A program made the translations under genes and the position numbers. From Gracilibacillus salinarum (GTDB lineage Bacteria; Bacillota; Bacilli; Bacillales; Amphibacillaceae): a stretch of 64,000 nucleotides of DNA. The DNA is taken from NCBI RefSeq assembly GCF_022919575.1, contig NZ_CP095071.1:558001-622000 (forward strand). Direction: 5' to 3'. This document shows, piece by piece, positions 19,422 through 28,525 of the stretch. Under the pieces are notes generated by a model. It did not search any database and was not told the origin of the DNA. It saw nothing but the letters and a program-made list of their open reading frames with translations. How positions within the stretch are numbered: the stretch's first letter is position 1; each line of letters opens with the position of its first letter.

Positions 19422-19949
19422 CTAATTTGCTCCTCCTTCCTGGACAGGATTTGGAACTGTATCTCCAAGATATAAAGTTCCTTCTTTTACTTCCATTTGG
19501 AATGTATCAAGTGCTGCATTTGGTGGTGTATCTGGTACATTCAAACCACTCTTGTAATAACGTCCACCATGACATGGACAGTAAAATTCTTCCGGAAAAT
19601 CTGGATTACTATTCCAGTTAACCGCACAACCTAAGTGTTTACAAGTTGGTGATAATGCAACAATTTCATCATTTTCATCCCTATAAACCCAGGCACTATG
19701 AGTTACGTTTGATGTATACCACGCATCAACTTGCTCGATCGTCCAATCGAAACGCTGTGGTTCATTCGTTAATTCGGATACATCCACTACTGCATGCATT
19801 TCTTCACTACTTGAAGCTTGCAATACTGGATCAATCGCAAAACGTACCATAGGTGCAAGCATACCTGCAGCCATAAATCCCCCAACACCTGTTAACGTAT
19901 AATTTAAAAATTGGCGACGGGACACTTGTTGCTTTTTCTCTGCCATCAT
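19422..19949 (-). CDS. qcrA: Menaquinol:cytochrome c reductase, Rieske iron-sulfur subunit
   Basis: QcrA carries the 2Fe-2S cluster that takes the first electron from menaquinol. The cluster boxes are CKHLGC (residue about 107) and CPCHGG (about 129). The N-terminus has a twin-arginine type signal anchor, SRRQFLNY, before the hydrophobic TGVGGFMAAGMLAP. Two consecutive ATG codons follow GGGGGG; the second (19946) has the better spacing. The length is 174-175 residues, full. Confidence 0.96.
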   Translation of the reverse strand: MMAEKKQQVSRRQFLNYTLTGVGGFMAAGMLAPMVRFAIDPVLQASSSEEMHAVVDVSELTNEPQRFDWTIEQVDAWYTSNVTHSAWVYRDENDEIVALSPTCKHLGCAVNWNSNPDFPEEFYCPCHGGRYYKSGLNVPDTPPNAALDTFQMEVKEGTLYLGDTVPNPVQEGGAN

Positions 19950-20014
19950 TTACCCCCCTCTACACATATTCCGACATCATGGATCATTATCTCTTATATT
20001 ACTAGGACATTACT

Positions 20015-20043
20015 ATGATAGCGCAAACTTTTGCTAGGGTCAA
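20015..20043 (-). promoter_or_regulatory. Sigma-A promoter of qcrABC
   Basis: TTGACC (20038-20043, minus strand) and TATCAT (20015-20020) are separated by 17 bases. The site is about 65 bases upstream of the qcrA start and is the only good match in that gap. Confidence 0.7.
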
Positions 20044-20086
20044 TATAATCTCTTCTATAATATCTATTATTTTCTATTCAAATTAG

Positions 20087-20548
20087 TTATTTCCAATAAC
20101 TTTCAATTAATTCACTTAGCTGATCTGTCTGATCAGAAATCGCTTTTTGAGCTTGTTCTGACTTAAAATCTTCTATCATAGGAGCAGTTATCCAGACAAA
20201 ACTGCCTGCAAGTTCTCTTTCATATCGCTTCCAATTTACATCATACGATAATAGAAAAATATGTTGGAAGTGACCATCAGAAAGATGGCTTGTCCACTGA
20301 TTTACACGATCACATTCAGTTTGAAAATCTGTTCCCCGTAAATATGTATAAGCGGGACTTAACATTATTCTGCCCGTATAATTTCGTTCTAATTCATCAG
20401 ATATGATTTGTAATGATGTTTTTTGATTAGCTAATTTACGTGCCTCGGATGAATTAGCTAACTCAACTGGAATTAAAGGGATACATAATGTATCAATAAA
20501 TTCTTTAGATTGATAAAAAGTTTCTAAATCTGCACTAGTCCATTTCAT
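20087..20548 (-). CDS. ypiF: YpiF family protein (DUF2487)
   Basis: This 153-residue soluble protein begins MKWTSADLETFY. AAGGAGG before the ATG at 20548 fixes the start. It matches the uncharacterised YpiF family by position between ypiB and qcrA and by length. The C-terminal half is charged and helical. Function is unknown. Confidence 0.8.
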   Translation of the reverse strand: MKWTSADLETFYQSKEFIDTLCIPLIPVELANSSEARKLANQKTSLQIISDELERNYTGRIMLSPAYTYLRGTDFQTECDRVNQWTSHLSDGHFQHIFLLSYDVNWKRYERELAGSFVWITAPMIEDFKSEQAQKAISDQTDQLSELIESYWK

Positions 20549-20591
20549 TGTCTCATCCTCCTTCGTTAGTATCATGCTAACCACAAAAAGA

Positions 20592-20624
20592 AACGGAATT
20601 TACCTCTCTTAAAGGTCTTCCGTT
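20592..20624 (-). terminator. Terminator after ypiB
   Basis: On the minus strand an ACGGAA/TTCCGT outer stem with inner ACCT/AGGT pairing is followed by TTCTTTTT. It separates ypiA-ypiB from ypiF. Confidence 0.7.
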
Positions 20625-20631
20625 CTTCAAG

Positions 20632-21195
20632 CTACTCACTCTTAATAATATAGGAGGTTTCTAATTTTTTCAATTGCTCTGAATAATACACAAAAAGCTC
20701 CTGATTCTTTTCATCTAAAGCTTCATTGATTTGTTGCAGTAACATTTCTTTTTTGTACTCATATAATGAATGTTGTAGCCATTCATCCGCCATTCTTTTA
20801 TCACTTTTGGTCAGGAAATAATCATCCGGAATGAATGGATTATCTTCTAACACTTTCATGTAAGGAATACTCTGCTTCGAATCTTTGAAATTGAGCTGGA
20901 TATAAATTGGCTCTTGTGCATGCAACCGAATGTCATGAAATGATTTATCAGCATCTGTAGTCACGATATGCTTTTTGTAAAATCGAAACGCAATTTCTTT
21001 GGAGCAATGCGTGGAAATGATCATCGCTCGCGGACAAAACCTAGCTTCCAATACAAAATGTACATGTTCCAGCAATTGGTCATGGTTTAACAAATAATTA
21101 AGAATCCAGACACTTTCTCTTTTTTTGAGTTGAAAATTGCCGAGAAACCACTGAATAAAAGATTTCTTATCCTCTACTTTAATTGACGTTTCCAA
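20632..21195 (-). CDS. ypiB: YpiB family protein (UPF0302)
   Basis: This 187-residue cytoplasmic protein has the UPF0302 core (VHFVLEARFCPRAMIISTHC) and a C-terminal IDEAL-like region rich in Glu and Lys (INEALDEKNQELFVYYSEQL). The start is TTG, with GGGGAGGG nine bases upstream. It lies 22 bp after ypiA. Its biochemical role is not established. Confidence 0.85.
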   Translation of the reverse strand: METSIKVEDKKSFIQWFLGNFQLKKRESVWILNYLLNHDQLLEHVHFVLEARFCPRAMIISTHCSKEIAFRFYKKHIVTTDADKSFHDIRLHAQEPIYIQLNFKDSKQSIPYMKVLEDNPFIPDDYFLTKSDKRMADEWLQHSLYEYKKEMLLQQINEALDEKNQELFVYYSEQLKKLETSYIIKSE

Positions 21196-21217
21196 GGTTT
21201 ACATCCCTCCCCCCATA

Positions 21218-22492
21218 CTAAAAGAGAGTATCATCACTTTGTTCTTTCAAACGCTCTACATATTGACCGATATCGAAATCTGAAGGATCGATTGATAAAT
21301 ATGCTTCGAACACTTCGATAGCGGAGTGAATCCTCCCTTCTTCCACAAGGAAATAGCCATAATTTTTAAGGAAATCAATATCTCCTTTCATTTTATTGTA
21401 TGCATTCTGGTAAGCATTTAATGCCTGTTTATACGCTTCTTCTTCATAATAGGCTTTCGCAAGCTCCCAGCCAAATATACCATCTAATTGTTCGATATCA
21501 ACTTCAGCGGTCAACAGTTCAGTAATTTCAGCAAACATTTCCTGCTTTTTATATGACTCAACTAAAAACAATAATGCTTCTTGGTATTCATTATCTAATG
21601 ATATTGCTTTTTTGACCATCTCAAATGCTTTTTGATTATCACCTGATTTTAAAGTGATTCTTCCAGCGTGAAACCACATTTCTTTATTAAACGGATCCAT
21701 ATCTACACCTTGATTTGCTGTCTGATATGCTTCATCTAGCAGTCCTTCTTCTTCATATGCTTTCGTAAGGTACAGGTATACAGATGGGTATTCTAATTCC
21801 TTTTCTAACAGCTGCTCCCAAATTTGAATAGCTATTTCATAACGTTCTGATTTAAATGCAAGAAAGCCGTATCGGAACAAGGTTTCAGGATCATCTGATT
21901 CTATCGTCTGGTAATATTCCAGTGATTCTTCAAATTCTCCATTTAAGGCATAGGCTTCTGCTAAACGGCTGGCAATATTAACACCTGCAAATTCATCGGT
22001 TGTTCGTTTTAATTTTTCGTAGTATATCGTTGATTTATGGTATTCGCCTGAAGAAAAAAGTAATTCGCCTAAGGCAAAATCGATGATTGGTTCTTCTGGT
22101 GCGATAGTTTTCGCTGCTAACAGTTTTTGTTCTGCAACTTCAAAAAGCCCCTGTGCCTGATAAAGATCAGCTAACTGAACTAAGGCTTGCAAATAATTTG
22201 TGTCATTTTCTTCTACTTCATTTAATAATTCAATAGCTGATTCATCCTGTTCATCATCGATCATAATATCGGCTAATAGAAGTTTTGCTTCACTGTTGTT
22301 GTCATCCGTCAGCAGCATATTTTCTAATAGGTTTTTAGCAAGATCGTGATTTCCTAGTTCAATGAAAATTTGGCATATATCTATTTTTGTATCTGCATCA
22401 GCAGAAGCAGCTGTTTCATTGAGTAACGTCAACGCTTCAGCAACTTCACCTGCTTGAATCATTTCTATTGCTTGTTCTATCGTATTATTCAA
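21218..22492 (-). CDS. ypiA: Tetratricopeptide-repeat protein YpiA
   Basis: This acidic protein of about 424 residues is built almost entirely of TPR helical hairpins (for example YESALI-like repeats with YxxxLxxxG spacing). It is probably a protein-protein interaction scaffold; no partner can be named. The TTG at 22492 has AAAGG nine bases upstream, whereas the TTG at 22501 abuts the ribosome site. It is the first gene of ypiA-ypiB. The upstream 1 kb is filled by a family-1 repeat. Confidence 0.85.
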   Translation of the reverse strand: MNNTIEQAIEMIQAGEVAEALTLLNETAASADADTKIDICQIFIELGNHDLAKNLLENMLLTDDNNSEAKLLLADIMIDDEQDESAIELLNEVEENDTNYLQALVQLADLYQAQGLFEVAEQKLLAAKTIAPEEPIIDFALGELLFSSGEYHKSTIYYEKLKRTTDEFAGVNIASRLAEAYALNGEFEESLEYYQTIESDDPETLFRYGFLAFKSERYEIAIQIWEQLLEKELEYPSVYLYLTKAYEEEGLLDEAYQTANQGVDMDPFNKEMWFHAGRITLKSGDNQKAFEMVKKAISLDNEYQEALLFLVESYKKQEMFAEITELLTAEVDIEQLDGIFGWELAKAYYEEEAYKQALNAYQNAYNKMKGDIDFLKNYGYFLVEEGRIHSAIEVFEAYLSIDPSDFDIGQYVERLKEQSDDTLF

Positions 22493-22761
22493 TCCATTCA
22501 ACCTTTCTCATTACTACTTCTCTTTCATCTTATCGAATTCAAGCCATTCGAGCAACTAGAAAACTTATTCGATTTTATACAAACAAGAATAATACAGTTA
22601 ACTTGACATAATTCATGTACGGTAAGGCCTTTTATCGACCAGTTCAGTACTAAAACAAATCCCAACCGGAGTCAACGCTATTGTTCATACGCTGCAGCTT
22701 ATTTAAGCAATTTATTGTACTGAGATATATTGATTAGAAAAACCGGGTATAAACCACCCGA

Positions 22762-23490
22762 TCCTAATTGACCTCATTAATATACAACTCCCTATAATAT
22801 GGATTATGTCAACTAAGGCTATATGGCAAAACGGTCATTTTGAAATATTTTATCTGCGTTGCAAAGCTCCGGAAATAGGCTCCGTGTCCTGTGGGTCGGC
22901 GGTCTGCAAGGCTACTACTTGAAATAACATCTTTGCTGCCTTGTGCCGAGGAAGCTCTCTTCGAAGCGGTACTTGCAGACGCAGGCACAAATGAAGTGGA
23001 TCTTCAGCTCGCGCTGAGGCATGAGGAGTCTCCGCCTATTTCCTACGCTTTAGGGAAGTGCTACAATGTATAGAACAGCTAAAAGCAGTGGTTCTACGCA
23101 TTATGTTATTCAAAAGCTGATATTTATGATGTGATCAATATGCTAGCAATTTCAAAAGTTGTAGAGCAAATATCTTAGCGTAGGCCAACCACGTAGACTC
23201 CCGCGGGACAGGCAGGTGCTGGAGAGCCACAACGTCTGCACCTGCGTCTACTAGTAAAGCTTCGACGTAGGCTTCCTCGGTGCAAGGCAGCAGAGAAGTA
23301 TTTCGGGTAGTAGCCTAGCTTCAGCCGTGCCCCGCAGGAGTGGTTGACCGAAGCGGTATCCCAGCATATTAAATATCTCAACATGAGTGCTTGGCTAGCA
23401 ATGGCTAGTTGGCATAATCCATATTATAGGGACCTATCTTCCTATTCAGCATGATTACTTCTACGACTGTACTTATATGCTTTCTTTGCT
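22762..23490 (+). repeat. Family-1 two-module repeat, copy A (long/long cassettes)
   Basis: The core runs 22791-23430 between terminal inverted repeats (left CCTATAATATGGATTATG, right its complement). The left flank carries a TTGACC-N19-TATAAT signal (22768-22798). Module 1 has a basal stem GGAAATAGGC/GCCTATTTCC (22871-22880 with 23034-23043). Module 2 has a basal stem CCAACCAC/GTGGTTG (23185-23192 with 23340-23346). Both modules carry the long apical cassette, in opposite orientation (about 22912-23005 and 23225-23315). The right flank (23431-23490) is a shared outer arm. No credible gene is present. The stretch 22502-22761 shows nothing else recognisable apart from a weak resemblance to a repeat end at 22607-22630. 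Confidence 0.9.
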
Positions 23491-23505
23491 TACGAGTAAG
23501 GCATA

Positions 23506-23538
23506 AAAGATCCATGTTCGTTGTGAACATGGATCTTT
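23506..23538 (-). terminator. Terminator of aroA
   Basis: A 14-bp perfect stem (AAAGATCCATGTTC with its complement, loop of 5) is followed by TTTTA on the minus strand, 7 bp after the aroA stop. It closes the aromatic-pathway transcript. Confidence 0.85.
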
Positions 23539-23544
23539 ATATTC

Positions 23545-24843
23545 TTATTGACCTTCATTTAATAGCTTGTGTAAGTCCTCAAAGAAGGTTGGATAGGAGA
23601 TGTTAATGCATTCGTCGTCGTGTAATTCTACTTTATCATCTATTAGTAAGGAGGCGATTGCAATCATCATACCAATTCGATGGTCGCCAAATGATTCTGT
23701 TACACCACCATTTAAGGATGTGCCACCTTCGATTACCATCCCATCAGTGGTCGGGGTAATAGACGCACCTAATTTCGTTAACGTCTTAACCACAGAATCA
23801 ATTCGATCTGTTTCTTTAAAACGCAATTCTTCCGCATCTTTTATAACCGTTTGCCCTTTTGCCTGGGTTGCTAACAGGGCAATGATTGGAATTTCATCAA
23901 TAATACGTGGAATGATATCTCCTTCAATAACAGCTGCTTTTGGCTCTGAAGAGTGAACTGTGATATCACCGATTGGTTCACCACCTATATTCTTCTTCTC
24001 TTTCACGCTAATTGAAACACCCATCAGTTCTAATACATCAATTATACCAGTTCTTGTCGGGTTCAATCCGACATTTTCTATCGTAATTTCACTGTCAGGC
24101 GCAATTGCTGCTGCAACTAAGAAGAAGGCAGCTGAAGATATATCGCCTGGTACTTCAATTTCGCAACCTCTTAACGTTTGATTACCTCGGACAGTGACCT
24201 TATTTCCTTCTACTGTTAAATCAGCACCAAATGCTTTTAACATATTTTCTGTATGATCTCTTGTTTTGGTTTCCTCTACAACGATTGTTTCTCCATCTGT
24301 CAGGAGTCCTGCAAGTAAAACACCTGATTTTACTTGAGCGCTTTTGACAGCAGGATAAAACGTAATAGGACTTAAACCGCCACCACGGACCGACATCGGT
24401 AATAAACGACCATTGTTACGCCCATCAATTTTTGCTCCCATCTCACGTAGTGGGTCAGCTATACGATCCATTGGTCTCTTAGATAGGGAAGCATCACCAT
24501 ATAGTGTATAGTGATGAGGTAACCCAGCTAGAATGCCCATCAGTAAGCGGGCAGTAGTACCGGAATTACCGAGATTAATCGGTTCTACCGGTTCTTTTAG
24601 TCCTTCAAATCCAGCCGATTCAATCCTAACTGTATGTTGCTCACGTTGAATAGCTACGCCCATCGATTGGAATGCACCTATAGTTGACAGACAATCTTCC
24701 CCTACCAGGAAGTTGGTGATGGTCGTTTTCCCTTCAGCTAATGCACCAAACATTACCGCGCGATGTGATATAGATTTGTCACCAGGTACGCGAATTTTTC
24801 CAGACAATTTCTGATTTTGAAAAGCTAACACTTTATGAGACAA
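23545..24843 (-). CDS. aroA: 3-phosphoshikimate 1-carboxyvinyltransferase (EPSP synthase)
   Basis: This enzyme joins PEP and shikimate-3-phosphate, the sixth shikimate step. The two signatures are GDKSISHRAVMFGAL near residue 20 and LRFKETDRI near residue 340. LNLGNSGTTARLL-type and FGDHRIGMM residues are intact. The start is TTG with AGAGGTG upstream. The 432-residue length is normal. In B. subtilis this gene is called aroE. It is the last gene of the cluster. Confidence 0.97.
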   Translation of the reverse strand: MSHKVLAFQNQKLSGKIRVPGDKSISHRAVMFGALAEGKTTITNFLVGEDCLSTIGAFQSMGVAIQREQHTVRIESAGFEGLKEPVEPINLGNSGTTARLLMGILAGLPHHYTLYGDASLSKRPMDRIADPLREMGAKIDGRNNGRLLPMSVRGGGLSPITFYPAVKSAQVKSGVLLAGLLTDGETIVVEETKTRDHTENMLKAFGADLTVEGNKVTVRGNQTLRGCEIEVPGDISSAAFFLVAAAIAPDSEITIENVGLNPTRTGIIDVLELMGVSISVKEKKNIGGEPIGDITVHSSEPKAAVIEGDIIPRIIDEIPIIALLATQAKGQTVIKDAEELRFKETDRIDSVVKTLTKLGASITPTTDGMVIEGGTSLNGGVTESFGDHRIGMMIAIASLLIDDKVELHDDECINISYPTFFEDLHKLLNEGQ

Positions 24844-24855
24844 ATTACACCTCTC

Positions 24856-25956
24856 CTATTCTTCAATAACCGTATCATATTGATTTTTTGTTAGAATTGC
24901 CTGACTAAGCTCCTGATCATTTTTATTTTGGAAGCTTAATCTCAGAACACCAGTAATTCCTTCTCTAATTTCAAGGATTTCAATATTATTAATACTAATA
25001 TCATGCTTGGCCAACAACTCAATTACCTTTAGCAATGCACCTGGTTGATCAAAAATATCTACATATATATCATAGTATGAAAGTAAGGCACCTTGCTTTC
25101 TGCTGTCTAACCCATCGCGATAATCTCTTGCCTGTTCGAGATAGTTCTGAATTTGTGTTTTTTCACCATTATCAATCAAGTTTTTTAATTCTTTCATTTC
25201 TTCAATCCAGTCACCGAGTAACCGGCTCATCTTTGAACGATTTTGAAAAAATATATCTCTCCACATTAACGGATTGCTCGAGGCAATTCTGGTAATATCA
25301 CGAAAACCACCAGCGGCAAGCTTAGGAATATACGGATGCGTTTTTTGCCAATTTTTTGCCTGGTGAACGAGTGAAGATGCAATTAAGTGGGGAAAATGAG
25401 AAATAACACTTGTCATCTCATCATGTTCTTCGGGTTCCAGAATTAAAAATTTACATTTTGTCGGTGCCAATAATGCTTGTAGCACATCAAGATCCTGATC
25501 AGTACTGCTTTCTGTTGGAGAAAGTACGTAAATGGCGTTCTCAAATAAATGCTTTTTGGCCGCCTGGACACCTCTTTTATGAGAACCGGCCATGGGATGT
25601 CCGCCAATAAATGAAATGTTTTCAGATTCAATTTGATTTGCTGCTTCCATTATTGGTCCTTTAACAGACCCGACATCGGTCATAATGATGTGATGATCGA
25701 ATGATAACTGATTTAATTGGTGAATGAGATCAACAGTCACTGAAACAGGTGCTGCAAATATACAAATATCTGCCTGGACAACCGCCTCTTTAAAATCGTC
25801 AAACACATCATCTAGCATTTTATTCATTTTGGCATACTCTAATGTGGTTTGATTTGTATCATAGCCTAACAATGTTAGACCTTCCGTTTCTTTTAAATTT
25901 AAAGCGAGCGAGCCTCCGATAAGACCCAGGCCCGCAATTAAAACCGTTTGTTTCAC
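24856..25956 (-). CDS. tyrA: Prephenate dehydrogenase with C-terminal ACT domain
   Basis: TyrA oxidises prephenate to 4-hydroxyphenylpyruvate for tyrosine. The Rossmann motif IAGLGLIGGSLAL starts the protein, and HPMAGSHKRG with SHFPHLIASSLV marks the catalytic domain. Residues about 295-366 form an ACT domain (FDQPGALLKVIELLAKHDI), expected to bind tyrosine for feedback control. The start is GTG with AAAGGAG seven bases upstream. It lies between hisC and aroA. Confidence 0.96.
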   Translation of the reverse strand: MKQTVLIAGLGLIGGSLALNLKETEGLTLLGYDTNQTTLEYAKMNKMLDDVFDDFKEAVVQADICIFAAPVSVTVDLIHQLNQLSFDHHIIMTDVGSVKGPIMEAANQIESENISFIGGHPMAGSHKRGVQAAKKHLFENAIYVLSPTESSTDQDLDVLQALLAPTKCKFLILEPEEHDEMTSVISHFPHLIASSLVHQAKNWQKTHPYIPKLAAGGFRDITRIASSNPLMWRDIFFQNRSKMSRLLGDWIEEMKELKNLIDNGEKTQIQNYLEQARDYRDGLDSRKQGALLSYYDIYVDIFDQPGALLKVIELLAKHDISINNIEILEIREGITGVLRLSFQNKNDQELSQAILTKNQYDTVIEE

Positions 25957-25969
25957 GATTATTCTCCTT

Positions 25970-27058
25970 TTATAATGTTGCTAAAAATTCTTTCAAGTGC
26001 TGTTCTAATTCTTCCATTTGTTCCGAAGAACCGATTGTAATACGAACACCGTTTGGATGGCCTAATGCCTCACCTGAACGTACGATAAAACCTTTTGTTA
26101 ATAAATATTCAAACAGTGCATCCCCTGATGATGGTAATTTCACAAAAAGAAAATTCGCCTCAGAGTCATAGTAACTCAAGTTCAAATTAGAACAAGCTTT
26201 CATAAATGAGTGTTTGTTTCGTAAATTTTCTTCATATGTATGAACTAGAAATGTTTCATCTTCTAATGCACAACGAGCTGCAATTTGCGAAACAGATGTT
26301 GTATTAAACGGGCCTCTGGTAATATTGAGATTTGTTGCAATTTCTTCAGAAGAGACACCATAGCCAACGCGAAGGTTTGCTAATCCGTACGCCTTTGAAA
26401 AGGTACGTAAAATTACTAAGTTTGGATAATCGTCTAGAAGATTGATGCTGTTTGGATTGTTGTCTGATTCAATATATTCATAGTATGCCTCATCCAATAC
26501 AACCATTACATCTGTTGGACAATTAGTTAAGAATGTTACTAATTGCTCGCGATTAATTAATGAACCTGTTGGATTGTTTGGTGAACATAACCAGACTACT
26601 TTTGTTTGACTATCTATTTTCGAGAGCATCCTATCTAAATCATGGTAACCATCTACTAACGGTACTTCCACAATATCTGCTCCTTGAATTACTGCATTAT
26701 GCTTATATTGAGGAAAAGTCGGTGTAGCCATAACTGTATTGGTACCAGGTTCTAAATAGCTTCGACAAATCAAATCAACTACTTCATCAGAGCCGCAGCC
26801 GAATGTAAGTTGCTTTTCATTAACTTGCAATTTGCCGGCCAAGGATGTTCGAAGTTCTGTAGCATAACCATCAGGGTAAATTTCTAAATGATCAATAATG
26901 GTAGGTATTAGTTCTTTTACGTTTGGCGAATAGCCAAAGGGGTTCTCATTAGAAGCTAGTTTTGTTATCTTGGTTAAACCATATTCTTTTTTTACATCCT
27001 CGATTTGTTTTCCAGGTGTGTAAGGTGTCATTTGTTTAAATACTTGTTTTGCTTGCAC
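25970..27058 (-). CDS. hisC: Histidinol-phosphate aminotransferase
   Basis: This PLP enzyme of fold type I serves histidine synthesis and, in bacilli, also the last step to tyrosine and phenylalanine. The PLP lysine is in RTFSKAYGLANLRVGYG, with ASNENPFGYSP at the N-terminus and LCSPNNPTGSLI in the middle. It is 362 residues, complete. The start is GTG with AAAGGAG upstream. It follows aroH directly; the trp operon that separates aroH and hisC in B. subtilis is absent. Confidence 0.96.
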   Translation of the reverse strand: MQAKQVFKQMTPYTPGKQIEDVKKEYGLTKITKLASNENPFGYSPNVKELIPTIIDHLEIYPDGYATELRTSLAGKLQVNEKQLTFGCGSDEVVDLICRSYLEPGTNTVMATPTFPQYKHNAVIQGADIVEVPLVDGYHDLDRMLSKIDSQTKVVWLCSPNNPTGSLINREQLVTFLTNCPTDVMVVLDEAYYEYIESDNNPNSINLLDDYPNLVILRTFSKAYGLANLRVGYGVSSEEIATNLNITRGPFNTTSVSQIAARCALEDETFLVHTYEENLRNKHSFMKACSNLNLSYYDSEANFLFVKLPSSGDALFEYLLTKGFIVRSGEALGHPNGVRITIGSSEQMEELEQHLKEFLATL

Positions 27059-27062
27059 TGGT

Positions 27063-27449
27063 TTATCTCCTTTCTTTTGTATGATTGCTCTCTACAAGGT
27101 CTGGTCTTAATTTTACAGCATCGTTCAAATAAACATGTTCTACTTCTTGCTGCGCCTTATTTGTATTCACTGTCATCATTACACGAATACATTTTGGCAA
27201 ACTGCCTGGAACTTCAATTTCAGGCATGCACATGACAGGTACATATTTCCAACCTTCTAAAAGCCTTAGTGCTTTAGCAGGAAAAGTTGCATTTAGATCC
27301 GTTGTTACAGAGATTAAAACCTGTGCAATGGTTTCAGGATCTATCTCATTTTGGGAGGCCATTTCTTCAATCAATTGTTTCGTAGATTGAATTATTTCAT
27401 CTGCGTCATTATGCTCTACCGTTACGGCTCCTCGTATTCCTCTTATCAT
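27063..27449 (-). CDS. aroH: Monofunctional chorismate mutase, AroH type
   Basis: AroH rearranges chorismate to prephenate. The 128-residue protein has RGIRGAVTVEHND at the N-terminus and the active-site regions TTDLNATFPAKALR and CIRVMMTVNT. It overlaps the aroB stop (GTGATG), so the start may be the GTG at 27452 or the ATG at 27449. It supplies TyrA, which is two genes downstream. Confidence 0.95.
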   Translation of the reverse strand: MIRGIRGAVTVEHNDADEIIQSTKQLIEEMASQNEIDPETIAQVLISVTTDLNATFPAKALRLLEGWKYVPVMCMPEIEVPGSLPKCIRVMMTVNTNKAQQEVEHVYLNDAVKLRPDLVESNHTKERR

Positions 27450-28525
27450 CACGAACCCAACTCTCTCAAGAATTTTTCCAGTAGCCCTGTCAATTCTCCA
27501 TCATCCACGTTCATAGCTATCGGGTTGCCGATTTCTTTCAATAGGACCATTTGTACTTGGGCATTTTCTGATTTTTTATCTTTCTTCATTCGATTAATCA
27601 AATCATCCACTGACAGAGGCGGTAAAGTAAGTGGATAGTTATTGCTAGACAGCCATTGGAACAACTCATTAAAAGGTAGATTACTAGCCAGTTTATCTTC
27701 GCTCACTCTAATTGCAAATAGCATGCCAATTGCAACAGCCTCTCCATGGGTAATTCGCCCATATCCTAACTCTGATTCAATAGCGTGTCCCAGCGTATGA
27801 CCGAAATTCAAAAACTTCCGAATATTTGATTCTTTCTCGTCTTGTTCCACAATGCTCGCCTTTACAGCGATACCTTTCTGAATATGATCAGACAATATCT
27901 GTGGCTGGAGTGCTTTGGTTAAATCAATTTTCAGAATATCGGACAAATAATCCTCATTACTGATAAAACCATGTTTCACAACTTCTGCATAACCAGATCG
28001 TATTTCTTTTTCAGGTAGCGAATGCAGTGTATCAATATCATACAGTACAGCTTGTGGCGGATAGAAGCTGCCAATTAAATTCTTTCCTTCAGGATGATTA
28101 ATCGCCACTTTTCCACCAACACTGCTATCATGGGCTAGAATAGTAGTAGGAACTTGAATAAAGTCGATACCACGCATGTATGTTGATGCTACAAACCCTG
28201 CCAAATCACCAATCATTCCGCCACCTAATGCTATTATTAATGACTTGCGATCCAGTTGATAATTAATGGCATCTGTCAATAACTGATAGTATTGGTTAAT
28301 ACTCTTAGAAGACTCTCCTGCAGGGACCACACTGACATGGACCTTAGTAACAGCAGATAAGTGGCGAACCACTTTATCTGCATATAAGGAATGGACTTCT
28401 GCGTCTGTTATCACTAGAATATTTTTATACTTTCGAGGCAAGTATTGATCAATATGATTAATAATATCTTTACCAACTACCACATCATATTGATTAGTAC
28501 TCGTTTTGATCGTCTGTTTATGCAT
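27449..28525 (-). CDS. aroB: 3-dehydroquinate synthase
   Basis: AroB uses NAD and a divalent metal to cyclise DAHP to 3-dehydroquinate. The NAD-binding GGGMIGDLAGFVAST and metal-binding histidines in NFGHTLGHAIE and HGEAVAIGM are intact. The ATG at 28525 overlaps the aroC stop as TAATG and has AGGTG six bases upstream, so it is chosen over the ATG three codons earlier. It is 358 residues, normal. Confidence 0.96.
   Translation of the reverse strand: MHKQTIKTSTNQYDVVVGKDIINHIDQYLPRKYKNILVITDAEVHSLYADKVVRHLSAVTKVHVSVVPAGESSKSINQYYQLLTDAINYQLDRKSLIIALGGGMIGDLAGFVASTYMRGIDFIQVPTTILAHDSSVGGKVAINHPEGKNLIGSFYPPQAVLYDIDTLHSLPEKEIRSGYAEVVKHGFISNEDYLSDILKIDLTKALQPQILSDHIQKGIAVKASIVEQDEKESNIRKFLNFGHTLGHAIESELGYGRITHGEAVAIGMLFAIRVSEDKLASNLPFNELFQWLSSNNYPLTLPPLSVDDLINRMKKDKKSENAQVQMVLLKEIGNPIAMNVDDGELTGLLEKFLRELGS

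Noticed and set aside
22891..23073. Open frame of 60 codons on the plus strand in repeat copy A
   Set aside because: It spans the module 1 hairpin and is not kept in copies B or C, so it is a by-product of the GC-rich stem-loops.
23175..23384. Open frame of 69 codons on the minus strand, similar to one at 37085-37297
   Set aside because: Both lie in module 2 of family-1 repeats A and B. They are similar only because the repeat is conserved; they have no ribosome site, an Arg/Cys-rich composition, and are broken in copies C-E.
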